Origin: Tremella fuciformis
Taxonomy: Eukaryota; Basidiomycota; Tremellomycetes; Tremellales; Tremellaceae
Assembly (NCBI GenBank): GCA_032768795.1
Contig: CP136494.1
Location: 372,001-436,000, forward strand
Length of the DNA: 64,000 nt
Direction of reading: 5' to 3'
In this document: in pieces, positions 55,384-64,000 of the stretch
Position numbering within the stretch: position 1 is the stretch's first letter
Layout of the letters: the number at the start of each line of letters is the position of its first letter
The notes under the pieces: model-generated
Told to the model about the DNA's origin: nothing
Databases searched by the model: none
The model's input: only the letters and a program-made list of their open reading frames with translations
Made by a program: the position numbers and the translations under genes

Positions 55384-55441
55384 TGTCACGTTGGCCACGC
55401 CTCCATGATCACCAACGCACGCCTACGACCTTCGCCCTACC
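55384..55441 (+). repeat. E-family LTR, first 58 bp
   Basis: Starts TGTCACGTTGGCCACGCC and matches the beginning of the E LTR until interrupted by the miniature element at 55442. The sequence resumes for 11 bases (CAGCACGCCTG) after it. Confidence 0.8.
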
Positions 55442-56003
55442 TGTCAGGAAACTGACACGAGTCTAATATAAGCGGTGCGGATTCCTTAGGGTAAGGATCC
55501 GTTAACATACCTTTTGGTACAGTGTGAATGCACTGCAGGCTCTCTTATGACCGCTTACATAAGTCTGTTCTGACAGATAACGGATCCTTAACGGGTTGTG
55601 TGTTCAAATACCGGTGTGGGCCGGGCATCAGCTATTTGCACCAACTTGGAAATGCCACGTCATGCGGGCAGGGTCCCAGGGGGACTATCAGGGTTCAATT
55701 GTGCCTGTTATGGACAATTTGAAATGAGTCGATGCAATCGGAGATTGATCGATACAATTCGTTACAATTAGTAACGAATAGTGAGAAATAGAACCCAAAT
55801 GACGTCAAGTGTTTCGGTGTGGTTGGACTCGATAAGTTCAGGGACTGAACTTGCCCAAGGAGGGTCGAGTGTCAGGAAACTGACACGAGTCTAATATAAG
55901 CGGTGCGGATTCCTTAGGGTAAGGATCCGTTAACATACCTTTTGGTACAGTGTGAATGCACTGCAGGCTCTCTTATGACCGCTTACATAAGTCTGTTCTG
56001 ACA
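55442..56003 (+). mobile_element. TRIM-like miniature LTR retrotransposon, 562 bp
   Basis: Two direct repeats of 134 bp (55442-55575 and 55870-56003), identical by eye, start TGTCAG and end CTGACA. They bound a 294-bp non-coding interior. A perfect CTACC duplication flanks the unit (55437-55441, 56004-56008). This is the architecture of a terminal-repeat retrotransposon in miniature: non-autonomous, mobilised by another element's proteins. The LTR segment TAAGGATCCGTTA is repeated inverted just inside the element, so the RNA could form a hairpin there. Identical repeats and intact duplication imply recent insertion. Confidence 0.9.
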
Positions 56004-56008
56004 CTACC

Positions 56009-56421
56009 CAGCACGCCTGCTATTGCTCTCTGTCGATCTATCTCTGTCCTCCACGAGAAGGTGTGTCCTACAGCCTCTCGTGCGTCAACAACACGGCTGC
56101 GCCGTTACTTTCTATTCATCGGACTCAATACCACAGTGCTAAGGACGGTCTACGGGTGAGGACTTGTATATATATCGCCCGTGCCCTCCTCTGCACCGCC
56201 TCGGGCTTTCTCCTTGAAACAACATCGACGAGGCTCGAGCTCTAGAGTTGTCGAGGCTACTCGTGGCTCGTCGAAGCTACTTGTGGCTCGTCGAAGCTAC
56301 TCGAGGCTCGTCGAAGCTACTCGAGGATCGACGATAGGCTCACGTGTCGGGCAGGCGTGCTGGGCTGGAGCGAAGGTCGTAGGCGTGTGCTGGTGATCAT
56401 GGAGGCATGGCCAACGTTACA
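56009..56421 (-). repeat. E-family LTR in inverted orientation (fold-back partner)
   Basis: After the 11-base remnant of the plus-oriented LTR, the sequence switches near 56022 to the E LTR in reverse, ending CCAACGTTACA (TGTAACG end). Missing about the first 45 bases of that orientation. Diverged from the E LTR by several percent by eye. Confidence 0.8.
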
Positions 56422-56604
56422 TTACCCTACACTCTTTTACTTGACCTTATACACTCTTTTGTCGACCTTTTGACCGGCACTACGGCCCATCCCTGTCAGT
56501 CTTGGGCCAAGCTTGCTGTAAACCTCTGCAGTCTATCCTGTCTCTGGAACAGACTTCCCGTTTGCCAGGGACAGGTCATACAGCCTTTTCCACACCTAGC
56601 CTTC
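56422..56604. repeat. Partial copy of the 47681-48040 LTR family
   Basis: Shares ordered words with 47861-48040 (ACTACGG, GCCAAGCT, CAGGTCATA/GGGTCATA). Truncated and degenerate. Confidence 0.5.
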
Positions 56605-57330
56605 TGTCACGACGGCCACGCCCTCGACGACCCACGCACGTGACCGACACCTATCACGTGGCCGACACGTGACCTACCTCGGGCTGGAGAACCTCGACGA
56701 GGGAGTAGACGTTGGATGAACACGCAACGACGACGGGAAGCAGGCGCAGAGTCATATAGGATGCCCCGGGCGCCCGTCGTGGTTCTTCAGCACTCTCTGA
56801 TTGAGTCTCATGGATCACCATTGACGATCTCACTCTCTCCGTGGCACGCAGCGTGGCTGAGTTGCACTCACGCTGTATCCTTGACGACCTTGTTACCTCG
56901 ACGACCTCCACCCCAAATGTCCCCCAGTGAGGGACAGATGGGGGACAGCCTGGGGGGACAGGTCTGACCATCCCATGTAACAGTGGGGGACAACTTGTCC
57001 ACCATGGGGGACAGCATGGGGGACAGCCTTGACTCAACTGCCTTGAAAATCTCTAAGTTGAATGCTGTGGACTTAGACATTTTCAGAGGCCATGAAATCC
57101 CTCCAGCCTCCAACTATTTTGACCATAGCTCAAGAACTATGCATCCCCCAGCCCAGGGGAAGGCAGGGGAATGATCAGCTCCGTCATATCTATCGGTTGG
57201 TACCTTCAGATCTGCTGGGGGTGGCCCGTAGCAAAAACCCCAGTGTCACGTCGGACGTGACACCGCCACCTTGCAAGCCTATATGTACCACAAACCGCGA
57301 GTCTCGGTCAGACTCGGGTTATCGTGACCC
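56605..57330. other. Eroded LTR and G-rich repeats left of Copia D
   Basis: 56602-56860 begins TGTCACGACGGCCACGCC and includes a GAGTCTCATGGAT word like the E LTR, so it is a degenerate relative. 56925-57030 contains five GGGGGACA repeats with a possible G-quadruplex-forming run. The phrase at 56873-56905 (CTGTATCCTTGACGACCTTG) recurs at 62502-62530 beyond Copia D. No gene seen. Confidence 0.5.
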
Positions 57331-57335
57331 TTTTG

Positions 57336-57653
57336 CGACGGAAATAGGTAGTACGCTCACATGAGCTTGACTCAGCCTCGAGTAACCTTGTCGAGGCACA
57401 CACATCCTCGACGAGGTTCATCCTCGACGAGGTTCATCCTCGACGAGGCAGGGGAAGCTGCCACAACGATAACTCCGCATATAACGCCGAAACCCTCGAC
57501 GACCTTGTAGAATGCCGCCGCCTGTTGCCCTCCTCATCACTCATAGCAAGTGCTGAGCGGGCAACAGGTAAGTCCGAATGCATCACTCATAGCAAGTGCT
57601 GAGCGGGCAACAGGTGACCGGAATCCCATTGCCTCAGAGCCAAGATTCCGTCG
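57336..57653 (+). repeat. 5' LTR of Copia D
   Basis: Termini CGACGGAA/TTCCGTCG, three 16-bp units, and a duplicated segment containing CAGGTAAGT at 57566-57574, a perfect splice-donor consensus. The first internal bases are TGGTAACGTC, a possible tRNA primer site. Confidence 0.93.
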
Positions 57654-57750
57654 TGGTAACGTCTCGTTCGACAAGTCGCGGTAGATAGAACGCGTCAACA
57701 AACTCGTCGACCTTGCCTACGCACCGCCAGCCTCGAAGTGGTCCTCCGTC

Positions 57751-60700
57751 ATGCCATCTGTGCATACGGTGAAAGAAGAGCGTAAGCTCAACGGGCGCGA
57801 CAACTACGCCCAGTGGGTGCGCGAGATTCGAGTCGTCCTCGGATCCGCCGGCCTCGTCCCACACATCACCAAAGACGCGTCAGCGATCCGAGCACTCGTC
57901 GAGGCTCGATATCCAGTGTCAAGTCCGGCCACAGCAGCCGAGACATCAAAGAGAGCAGTTGCTCTATACGAGCATGAGAAGGAGCAGTCCACCGCCCTCT
58001 CCACTCTCTATGGCAGTCTGACAGAGACTGTCCAAAATAAGCTTCCCTCGAGCCTGATCGACTTCGAGAATCCTCAACCGAAGGGGCTTTACGATCACCT
58101 GGTCACCACATATGGGGCCGATAACGGATCTCGCCTAGCCGAATTATGGTCATCGATATTTGGCGAGACCATCCCAGAGAATGAGGACCCCGAACCTCAT
58201 CTCACTGCTATCCGGTCACAGTTGGCCGAAATCACCTCCTCCGCCATCACTTCCAAGCTCACCCTTGAGCAATTCGCCAACCAGATCGGCGCATACGCCG
58301 CCATCCGTCGCCTACCGTCCTCATACGGCCTCCTCGCATCGACCTTCTACTCAGGGACCTCGTCGAACAAGATCCATCTCGACGAGGTTATCGATAGGGT
58401 CGCCGATGAACACCGCCGACGTCAACAAAAGGGCGAGAGCGTAAACGAGATGGGGATGCTCAGCAAATCTCTACCGAAACCGGCAGGCAAGAGATGCATC
58501 CACCATCCGGATCAGGGGAGGCACTCCACAGATGAGTGCTGGAAAGTGATTGGAGTGCCGAAGCACATCCAGGAGCAGAGGTCGGCAAAGGAAGCAGACA
58601 GGAGGAAGAAGCAAGGAGGACAAGCGGGGAAGGGAATGAAGGCGAGAGAGCAGAGCGAGTCAGGAGATGACTCATCAAGTGAGGCCAAGAGAGGCTCGTC
58701 GAGGGAGATAAAGGAGGAAGGCTATTATGCGACAGAGATCGCACTGCACGCCCACGATAACCTTCCCTCCACTTCCATCATCATCGACAGCGGTGCTACA
58801 AGTCCGTTTATCAAGGACAAACACCTCCTCTCCCACCTCACCAAGCTCGACAAGCCCATCAAAATCCAGATCGGAGATGGGTCAATTGTCGAGGCTACAC
58901 ACTCCGGCCGCCTGACATTCGAGAACGTATGGTACAAGAACGCCCTCTATGTCCCTTCATTCTCGCACAACCTCCTCTCCACACAGCGCCTCGGTCCATA
59001 CACAGGGACCCATTGGCGCTTCTCGAGTGACTCGGCTACATTGGTCGAGAAAGGAAAGGTCATCCTTCGGGGCAAGAAGCTCGGCAACCTATGGGTTGTA
59101 GACGACACACCGGTACGCACCACCTCGCGCATTCACCGAGCACTTCAGGCAAGAGAAAACACTGAAGCCGAAGACAACCGCCTCCTCACCTGGCACAAGC
59201 GCCTAGGTCACTCGAACATGAGGAAGGTCTGGGAGCTCGGGAAAGAGGGGAAGCTAGGCGCAAAGTGGACAGGGTCATTTCGGAGAGTCGAATGCATGGA
59301 TTGCCTAAAAGGGAAGGCAACGCGCTCGGCATCTCTACCTAACCCTCGTCGAGCCAGCAAGCCCCTCGTCGAGGTATCAGTCGATCTATGGGGACCAGCG
59401 ACCGTCCAGTCGAGAGAAGGCTTCCAATACTTCCTCACCTGCTATGACGACCACAGCAAATATGTGCAGGCCATACCACTCAAGAAGAAGTCGGATGCAG
59501 CCGAAGCACTACAAGACTATATCAAGTTGGCAGAGAATCAGCTCGATCGAACAGTCAAGACCATCCGCTCAGACCAAGGAGGCGAATTCACGAGCAAGGA
59601 ATTCAGCCACTGGTGCAAAAGTAAGGGAATTGAGCACACCCTCACGCCGACCGACGCACACAATCAAAACAGTCGAGTCGAGCGCGTCCATCTCACTATC
59701 CTCAATGACATCCGGACATGTCTTGCGGACTCGAACTTGCCAACCCAGTTCTGGGTAGACGCACTACGATATGTAGTCTTCACTCGGAACAGGCTACCAG
59801 GCTCCCAGGGAAAAATCCCTGTCGCTCTCTTTCAACCACATCACGACATCGACATACGATACGAAGGAATGCAGCCATTTGGCCAACACTGCATCTATCG
59901 AGTTGTGAGCCCCGCATCAAAGCTCGACGAGCGGGGTCAATGCGGTCGACTGCTGGGATACACAGAAGGGAGCTGGGGCTACAAGGTGTTGACCCAATCC
60001 AACAGGGTCATCGCAAGTCGAGACGTCACATTCATCACGGGCAAGAAGACAACGCCCAGTTCAGATGAACCGAGACGGATCCTGGAGCCGCCTCAACCTG
60101 AACCTCGACAAGCATCGACGAGCCTCGACGAGGATGACGATACATCCATCGAGCTGAACGAGATAGTTGAGGCAGGGGAGGGACCAGAAGAAGAGGAACA
60201 AGGAGAAGAGATGGACGACATACCTCCCCAAGCCGTACCCAGGCAAGGGAGAGGCTGGGCCAATGAGTACATCCGAGAGGATGCACCGAGCCCGGAACCG
60301 AATCCCGACGACGGACCAGAGGATCCCGATCGTCGACTAAACGAGCTCACAGCGGCCGATGCAGATGAGCCAAGACGGTCGGGGAGACTAGCAGGCCAAG
60401 AACCTAGTCATCACCCTCTGCACGACATCGACATGGACTATAACCGAGTAGCCATAGAGCACGCGTTATCAGCCCAGTCACTCAACAACCCCCAGTCGTA
60501 CACCGAAGCTCGTCGAGCCGCAGACTGGGAGGATTGGAAATCGGCCATGGACGAGGAGATGGGAAAGATGGAGAAGTACGGAGTGTGGGAGATGGTTCCC
60601 AAGGAGAATCACCGCACTCTCTCAGGCAAATGGGTATTCACCCGCAAGATCGACGGGGACACGGGCAAAGCGAGTCAGCACAAGGCCAGATTCGTTGTGA

Positions 60701-62052
60701 GAGGATTTCAACAAGTCTCAGGACGAGACTTCGACGAACTCTTTGCTTCGGTCACCCACAAGTCATCATTCCGCCTGTTCCTCTCCATCGTCAACTACCT
60801 CGACTGGGAATGCGACCAAATAGATATCATTGGAGCATTCCTCAAGGCCAACATCGACAAGGACATCTTCATCGAGCCACCAGAAGGCAGCGACATCGCC
60901 GCCGGACACGTTCTGCACCTCCGGAAATCACTCTACGGTCTCCGACAATCACCGCACTTGTTCAACAAGCGCCTCGACGAGTTCCTACGGGAGCTAGGCT
61001 TCAAACCGACCCTAGCGGATCCATGCATCTACTCGCTGCGACAAGGACACAAGCGGTGCATGATCTCAGTCCACGTTGACGACATGCTCATAGCTGGCAA
61101 CGATCGATCAACAATCGACGAGATCAAACGGAAGATCAACAAGGAACTCGAGTGCAAGGACCAAGGACCGGTCTCTTACTTCCTCGGTATCAACATCTAC
61201 CGAGATAGGCCAAACAAGAAGATGTACCTGTCGCAAGAGCACTACATCGAAGCAGTTCTTCAACGCTTCGGTGAACCCGGCAAAGCCTGCAAGACAATCT
61301 TGCCAGACGCAAAGCTCGTCGAGGCTACGCCAAAGGAGGTCGACGAGGCTCGAGATAAACCATATCCAGCACTCGCCGGGTCAATCCTCTATATCGCCAC
61401 GATCACCCGACCCGACATCGCCTACGCAGCATCACTGCTCTGTCGCTTCATCAGCAAATGGTCACTCACACATTGGAGGGCTGCGAAGCACCTGTTAAGG
61501 TATCTGCGAGGGACATCTGATCTCGCGCTCACTTTCGACGCACATGCAGGAAGGAGAGCACTGCTAGGCTGGGCGGACGCAGATTGGGGTGGATGTCTCG
61601 ACACACGTCGATCCACAACCGGCTACGTCTTCACCACATACGGGGGCATTGTGTCATGGAAAAGCAGGCGACAACCAACAGTCGCACTCTCGACGACACA
61701 GGCCGAACTTCTAGCATCAACAGAAGCGGGCAAAGAGGCAATATGGCTCAGGCAATTATTGAACGACCTCGACCTCGGTATAGATGGAGCAGTGCCCATC
61801 TACAACGACAATAATGGAGCCATTCAACTGGCCAAACATCAACACGGGTTCAAGCTGAACAAAGCATTCGACATGCGAGCCCAGTGGATACGAGAGCATC
61901 AAGCTGGTGGACTGCTTGAGCTCAAATACACACCAACGGACAGCAACCGAGCCGACATCCTGACCAAGAACCTTTCGGCCGAGAAGACGAGACAGCTTCG
62001 GCAGTTACTGGGCTTGGGAAGACAAGGAGAAGCAGAGCAGCAGAGTCAATAG
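57751..62052 (+). CDS. Copia gag-pol polyprotein (element D), 1433 aa
   Basis: Same length and domain order as the B polyprotein: gag, protease DSGA near residue 346, integrase SDQGGEF near 606, RT YGLRQSP near 1060 and VDDML near 1109, RNase H WADADWGG near 1274. ATG at 57751 lies 97 bases after the LTR; stop TAG at 62050-62052. One stretch around 59800-59930 (residues about 685-725) is noticeably more diverged from B and C than the rest (for example VALFQPHHDIDIRYEG against ITLFRPNHDIDLQYQG), which could mark a recombination or conversion tract. No disabling change. Confidence 0.96.
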   Translation: MPSVHTVKEERKLNGRDNYAQWVREIRVVLGSAGLVPHITKDASAIRALVEARYPVSSPATAAETSKRAVALYEHEKEQSTALSTLYGSLTETVQNKLPSSLIDFENPQPKGLYDHLVTTYGADNGSRLAELWSSIFGETIPENEDPEPHLTAIRSQLAEITSSAITSKLTLEQFANQIGAYAAIRRLPSSYGLLASTFYSGTSSNKIHLDEVIDRVADEHRRRQQKGESVNEMGMLSKSLPKPAGKRCIHHPDQGRHSTDECWKVIGVPKHIQEQRSAKEADRRKKQGGQAGKGMKAREQSESGDDSSSEAKRGSSREIKEEGYYATEIALHAHDNLPSTSIIIDSGATSPFIKDKHLLSHLTKLDKPIKIQIGDGSIVEATHSGRLTFENVWYKNALYVPSFSHNLLSTQRLGPYTGTHWRFSSDSATLVEKGKVILRGKKLGNLWVVDDTPVRTTSRIHRALQARENTEAEDNRLLTWHKRLGHSNMRKVWELGKEGKLGAKWTGSFRRVECMDCLKGKATRSASLPNPRRASKPLVEVSVDLWGPATVQSREGFQYFLTCYDDHSKYVQAIPLKKKSDAAEALQDYIKLAENQLDRTVKTIRSDQGGEFTSKEFSHWCKSKGIEHTLTPTDAHNQNSRVERVHLTILNDIRTCLADSNLPTQFWVDALRYVVFTRNRLPGSQGKIPVALFQPHHDIDIRYEGMQPFGQHCIYRVVSPASKLDERGQCGRLLGYTEGSWGYKVLTQSNRVIASRDVTFITGKKTTPSSDEPRRILEPPQPEPRQASTSLDEDDDTSIELNEIVEAGEGPEEEEQGEEMDDIPPQAVPRQGRGWANEYIREDAPSPEPNPDDGPEDPDRRLNELTAADADEPRRSGRLAGQEPSHHPLHDIDMDYNRVAIEHALSAQSLNNPQSYTEARRAADWEDWKSAMDEEMGKMEKYGVWEMVPKENHRTLSGKWVFTRKIDGDTGKASQHKARFVVRGFQQVSGRDFDELFASVTHKSSFRLFLSIVNYLDWECDQIDIIGAFLKANIDKDIFIEPPEGSDIAAGHVLHLRKSLYGLRQSPHLFNKRLDEFLRELGFKPTLADPCIYSLRQGHKRCMISVHVDDMLIAGNDRSTIDEIKRKINKELECKDQGPVSYFLGINIYRDRPNKKMYLSQEHYIEAVLQRFGEPGKACKTILPDAKLVEATPKEVDEARDKPYPALAGSILYIATITRPDIAYAASLLCRFISKWSLTHWRAAKHLLRYLRGTSDLALTFDAHAGRRALLGWADADWGGCLDTRRSTTGYVFTTYGGIVSWKSRRQPTVALSTTQAELLASTEAGKEAIWLRQLLNDLDLGIDGAVPIYNDNNGAIQLAKHQHGFKLNKAFDMRAQWIREHQAGGLLELKYTPTDSNRADILTKNLSAEKTRQLRQLLGLGRQGEAEQQSQ

Positions 62053-62071
62053 ACATGCTCGCGAGGGGAGG

Positions 62072-62405
62072 CGACGGAAATAGGTAGTACGCTCACATGA
62101 GCTTGACTCAGCCTCGAGTAACCTTGTCGAGGCACACACATCCTCGACGAGGTTCATCCTCGACGAGGTTCATCCTCGACGAGGTTCATCCTCGATGAGG
62201 CAGGGGAAGCTGCCACAACGATAACTCCGCATATAACGCCGAAACCCTCGACGACCTTGTAGAATGCCGCCGCCTGTTGCCCTCCTCATCACTCATAGCA
62301 AGTGCTGAGCGGGCAACAGGTAAGTCCGAATGCATCACTCATAGCAAGTGCTGAGCGGGCAACAGGTGACCGGAATCCCATTGCCTCAGAGCCAAGATTC
62401 CGTCG
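62072..62405 (+). repeat. 3' LTR of Copia D, with one extra 16-bp unit
   Basis: 334 bp: four rather than three tandem units of the TTCATCCTCGACGAGG type, otherwise nearly identical to the 5' LTR. The last unit has CGATGAGG. Confidence 0.95.
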
Positions 62406-62410
62406 TTTTG

Positions 62411-62567
62411 GTGCAGTGGTATTAGCTGGACAGTGCAATAGCTATGTGGTAGGTTATTGGCATTGTTACACCCAGGTTGGGAAACCCCATATAACCCCGC
62501 TGTATCCTTGACGACCTTGTTACCTCGACAACCTTGTAACCTCGACGAGGATCCAATCATCCCAACC
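62411..62567. other. Spacer between Copia D and Gypsy H
   Basis: No gene. Contains the CTGTATCCTTGACGACCTTG phrase also present at 56873, showing D lies between two copies of a dispersed repeat. Confidence 0.5.
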
Positions 62568-63076
62568 TGTCATGACTCGTGATAAGGAAAAGGAGAAAAC
62601 ATGACTCATGGGATGATGTGTTATTTGGAGAACGTTTATCAGTTGATTAGTCAGCCTCCACCTTGCTTAGTAAGCCTCCACCTCTGAGGCATTTTTCCTA
62701 TTGGCTAGTTCAAAGAGCTTAGTCAGCCTCCACCTTTGAGGCATTTTTCCTATTGGCTAGCTTGTAGTTTCCCACGGTGGTCCAAGTGAGGCATTTATCT
62801 GATTGGTCAGTAAATCCCTCACGACCCCTCTTTAATTAGTCCTACCTTTTAGATGTGAAGGGTATAAAAGGAGGCCTCATCTGGCCCTTCCCCCCTTCTT
62901 CTTCAGCAATGGATCTTGTGTCTTCTCTTCACACAAAGTCACTCAGTTGGTCTTAACCCAACACTTCAGTCACCTCAGTACCTAAGGCAGTCATCAAGCT
63001 CTACGAGCCAGAGACTAAACCCCTTCAGTACCCAAGGCAGACCTCTCGCTACCGCAGACTACCCGCAGGCGTGACA
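62568..63076 (+). repeat. 5' LTR of Gypsy H
   Basis: About 509 bp, TGTCATG...GCGTGACA. Upstream half has direct repeats around 62655-62810 carrying AGTCAGCCTCCACCTT and GAGGCATTTTTCCTATTGG, i.e. repeated inverted CCAAT boxes. TATAAAAG lies at 62863-62870, and the predicted start AGCAATGGAT at 62905-62914. Confidence 0.8.
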
Positions 63077-63078
63077 GT

Positions 63079-63088
63079 ATCCATTGCT
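63079..63088 (+). other. Self-priming primer-binding site of Gypsy H
   Basis: ATCCATTGCT starts two bases after the LTR end and is complementary over 10 nt to LTR positions 62905-62914, about 42 bases after the TATA box start. Confidence 0.7.
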
Positions 63089-63497
63089 CAACCCCCTTAG
63101 TCCTTGCTCGTCCCTCGTCCTCTCGTCAACAACATTTTCGCATTTTTGCCACCCAAGGCTTTCCCACGGTTACCCTCGACACCTCTGGCAAAAAGATTAT
63201 TCTTGTCACCATTGTGACTTGAACCAAGGACCTCTCGTCATCATCAATCCTATTTTCAACAACACCTTCGATCACTTCGACATTATCATCACCCTTGTCG
63301 TCACCATCATTTGGGTGCTCATCACCATCAAAAACTCGATCCACCCTCGACTTTAGAAATCATTTCTGCATAGTAGAAGAACTTCATCTAAGACCCTCTT
63401 TCTACTTCCTTTCATCCCTATCATCACCACTCCCTTCCAATCCTCTCAGATACACAAAAGCTCCTGCTGACACTCAGATCACTCCATCCCTGTCACC
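63089..63497 (+). other. Gypsy H leader
   Basis: About 410 bp of pyrimidine-rich sequence between the primer site and the gag ATG. A short open frame inside it is not convincing. Confidence 0.6.
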
Positions 63498-64000
63498 ATG
63501 GAATCTGACAACGCCCAGCTCAATGCTGAGCAAGCGTTGCAAGCACAGCACGACATGATCCTACAGCTGCAAGCTCAGATCAACGCCCTTCAAGTCACCA
63601 ACAACACCAGGCCAGACCATGCTAAGGAGCCAAAGATCTCTCATCCACCGCCTTTTAATGGCCGTAAGGATCAGACTTTGGAGTTCCTAGCCAAGTGCAA
63701 CATGGTCTTTGCTGTTCAACCTTGTACCTATGCCACCGACGTCACTCGTATCGCCTTTGCGACCAACCTCCTGAAGGAAGAAGCCTACCGATGGGTCTTA
63801 CCTTACCTTGGCATGGGTGCAGAGGATCAGCCCTCTTGGCTCCATGACTGGGAGGACTTCCAAATCGAATTTAAGAAGTACTTTGGCGACGCCAACTTGG
63901 CTGAGACATCTCGTTTCAAGCTACGCAACCTCCGACAGACAGGCTCAGCCAGTCTCTACGCCACAGAATTCCAGCGCCACGCAGCCTATGTGCACTGGAA
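63498..64000 (+). CDS. Gypsy H gag, partial (first 167 codons)
   Basis: Begins at the ATG at 63498. A Gln-rich helix (QALQAQHDMILQLQAQINAL) precedes a retrotransposon gag domain (FNGRKDQTLEFLAKCNMVF, WLHDWEDFQIEFKKYFGDAN, KLRNLRQTGSASLYATEF). The motif order matches E and G gag, with about one third identity by eye. It runs off the window with no stop, so the nucleocapsid and pol are unseen. Confidence 0.9.
   Translation, partial: MESDNAQLNAEQALQAQHDMILQLQAQINALQVTNNTRPDHAKEPKISHPPPFNGRKDQTLEFLAKCNMVFAVQPCTYATDVTRIAFATNLLKEEAYRWVLPYLGMGAEDQPSWLHDWEDFQIEFKKYFGDANLAETSRFKLRNLRQTGSASLYATEFQRHAAYVHW

Larger units (their letters stand above)
57336..62405 (+). mobile_element. Copia D, complete, 5070 bp, young
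   Basis: LTRs 57336-57653 (318 bp) and 62072-62405 (334 bp) enclose an intact 1433-codon ORF. A perfect TTTTG target duplication (57331-57335, 62406-62410) and a GAGGGGAGG purine tract (62063-62071) are present. The LTRs differ only by one extra 16-bp unit and about one base. All hallmarks of a functional, recently inserted element; the reference copy of the family in this window. Confidence 0.97.
62568..64000 (+). mobile_element. Gypsy H, third family, 5' end only (runs off right edge)
   Basis: 5' LTR 62568-63076, self-priming site, untranslated leader and the start of gag. AT-richer than E and G. The pol part and 3' LTR lie outside the window. Confidence 0.85.

Noticed and set aside
57654..57690. 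Definite tRNA primer assignment for Copia
   Set aside because: The site starts TGG, but I could not match it to a specific tRNA 3' end from memory.

Overview
The window looks like a transposon-dense stretch of a filamentous or dimorphic fungal genome, most likely a basidiomycete. The basis is high GC, spliceosomal introns of about 38-110 bp with CTGAC/CTAAC-like branch sites, Ty3/Gypsy chromoviruses with C-terminal chromodomains, Ty1/Copia elements, Tc1 and pogo relatives, and a host gene with a myosin motor of the chitin-synthase-associated type. No tRNA, rRNA or CRISPR array was recognised.

Layout: 1-8231 two Copia copies in tandem on the minus strand (A broken, B intact). 8232-20057 a host-gene island (serine/histidine-rich protein, Copia relic, PAS-repeat protein, unknown five-exon gene, BRCT protein). 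20176-22497 an intact Tc1-like element and a pogo fragment. 22644-40132 one Gypsy chromovirus (E) on the plus strand, split by a solo Copia LTR (25574-25891) and by a complete second chromovirus G (29496-38111, minus strand). 40133-43897 the 3' part of a Copia copy (C). 43898-47569 the 5' part of a second E-family Gypsy (F, minus strand). 47570-48690 LTR debris and CACGTGG repeats. 48815-53407 a multi-exon myosin-like gene (minus). 53586-54332 a divergent coiled-coil gene. 55384-56421 a folded-back LTR holding a 562-bp miniature LTR element (TRIM). 56422-57335 LTR debris and G-rich repeats. 57336-62405 a complete young Copia (D). 62568-64000 the 5' end of a third Gypsy family (H).

The most unusual system is in the two chromovirus families E and G. 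Each carries, between the end of pol and the 3' LTR, a multi-exon gene on the OPPOSITE strand (reconstructed 518 and 483 residues). Both end in a six-cysteine cluster resembling a fungal Zn2Cys6 motif plus a related C-terminal helix. The introns make sense only on the antisense strand, the exon phases close exactly, and both genes converge on pol with 107-140 bp between stop codons. The G copy is intact. The E copy is recovered in frame only when the G insertion and its 5-bp target duplication are removed.

All three Gypsy families (E/F, G, H) also show a Tf1-like self-priming signature: 10-16 nt starting two bases after the 5' LTR are complementary to a site inside the same LTR, downstream of a TATA box in E/F and H. 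G has a textbook -1 slippery heptamer before its gag stop, and pol is in the -1 frame in both E and G.

Copia elements here have non-TG/CA termini (CGACGGAA...TTCCGTCG), established by two independent 5-bp target duplications. The myosin-like gene appears to use three GC-AG introns and two microexons, and shows no chitin synthase domain.
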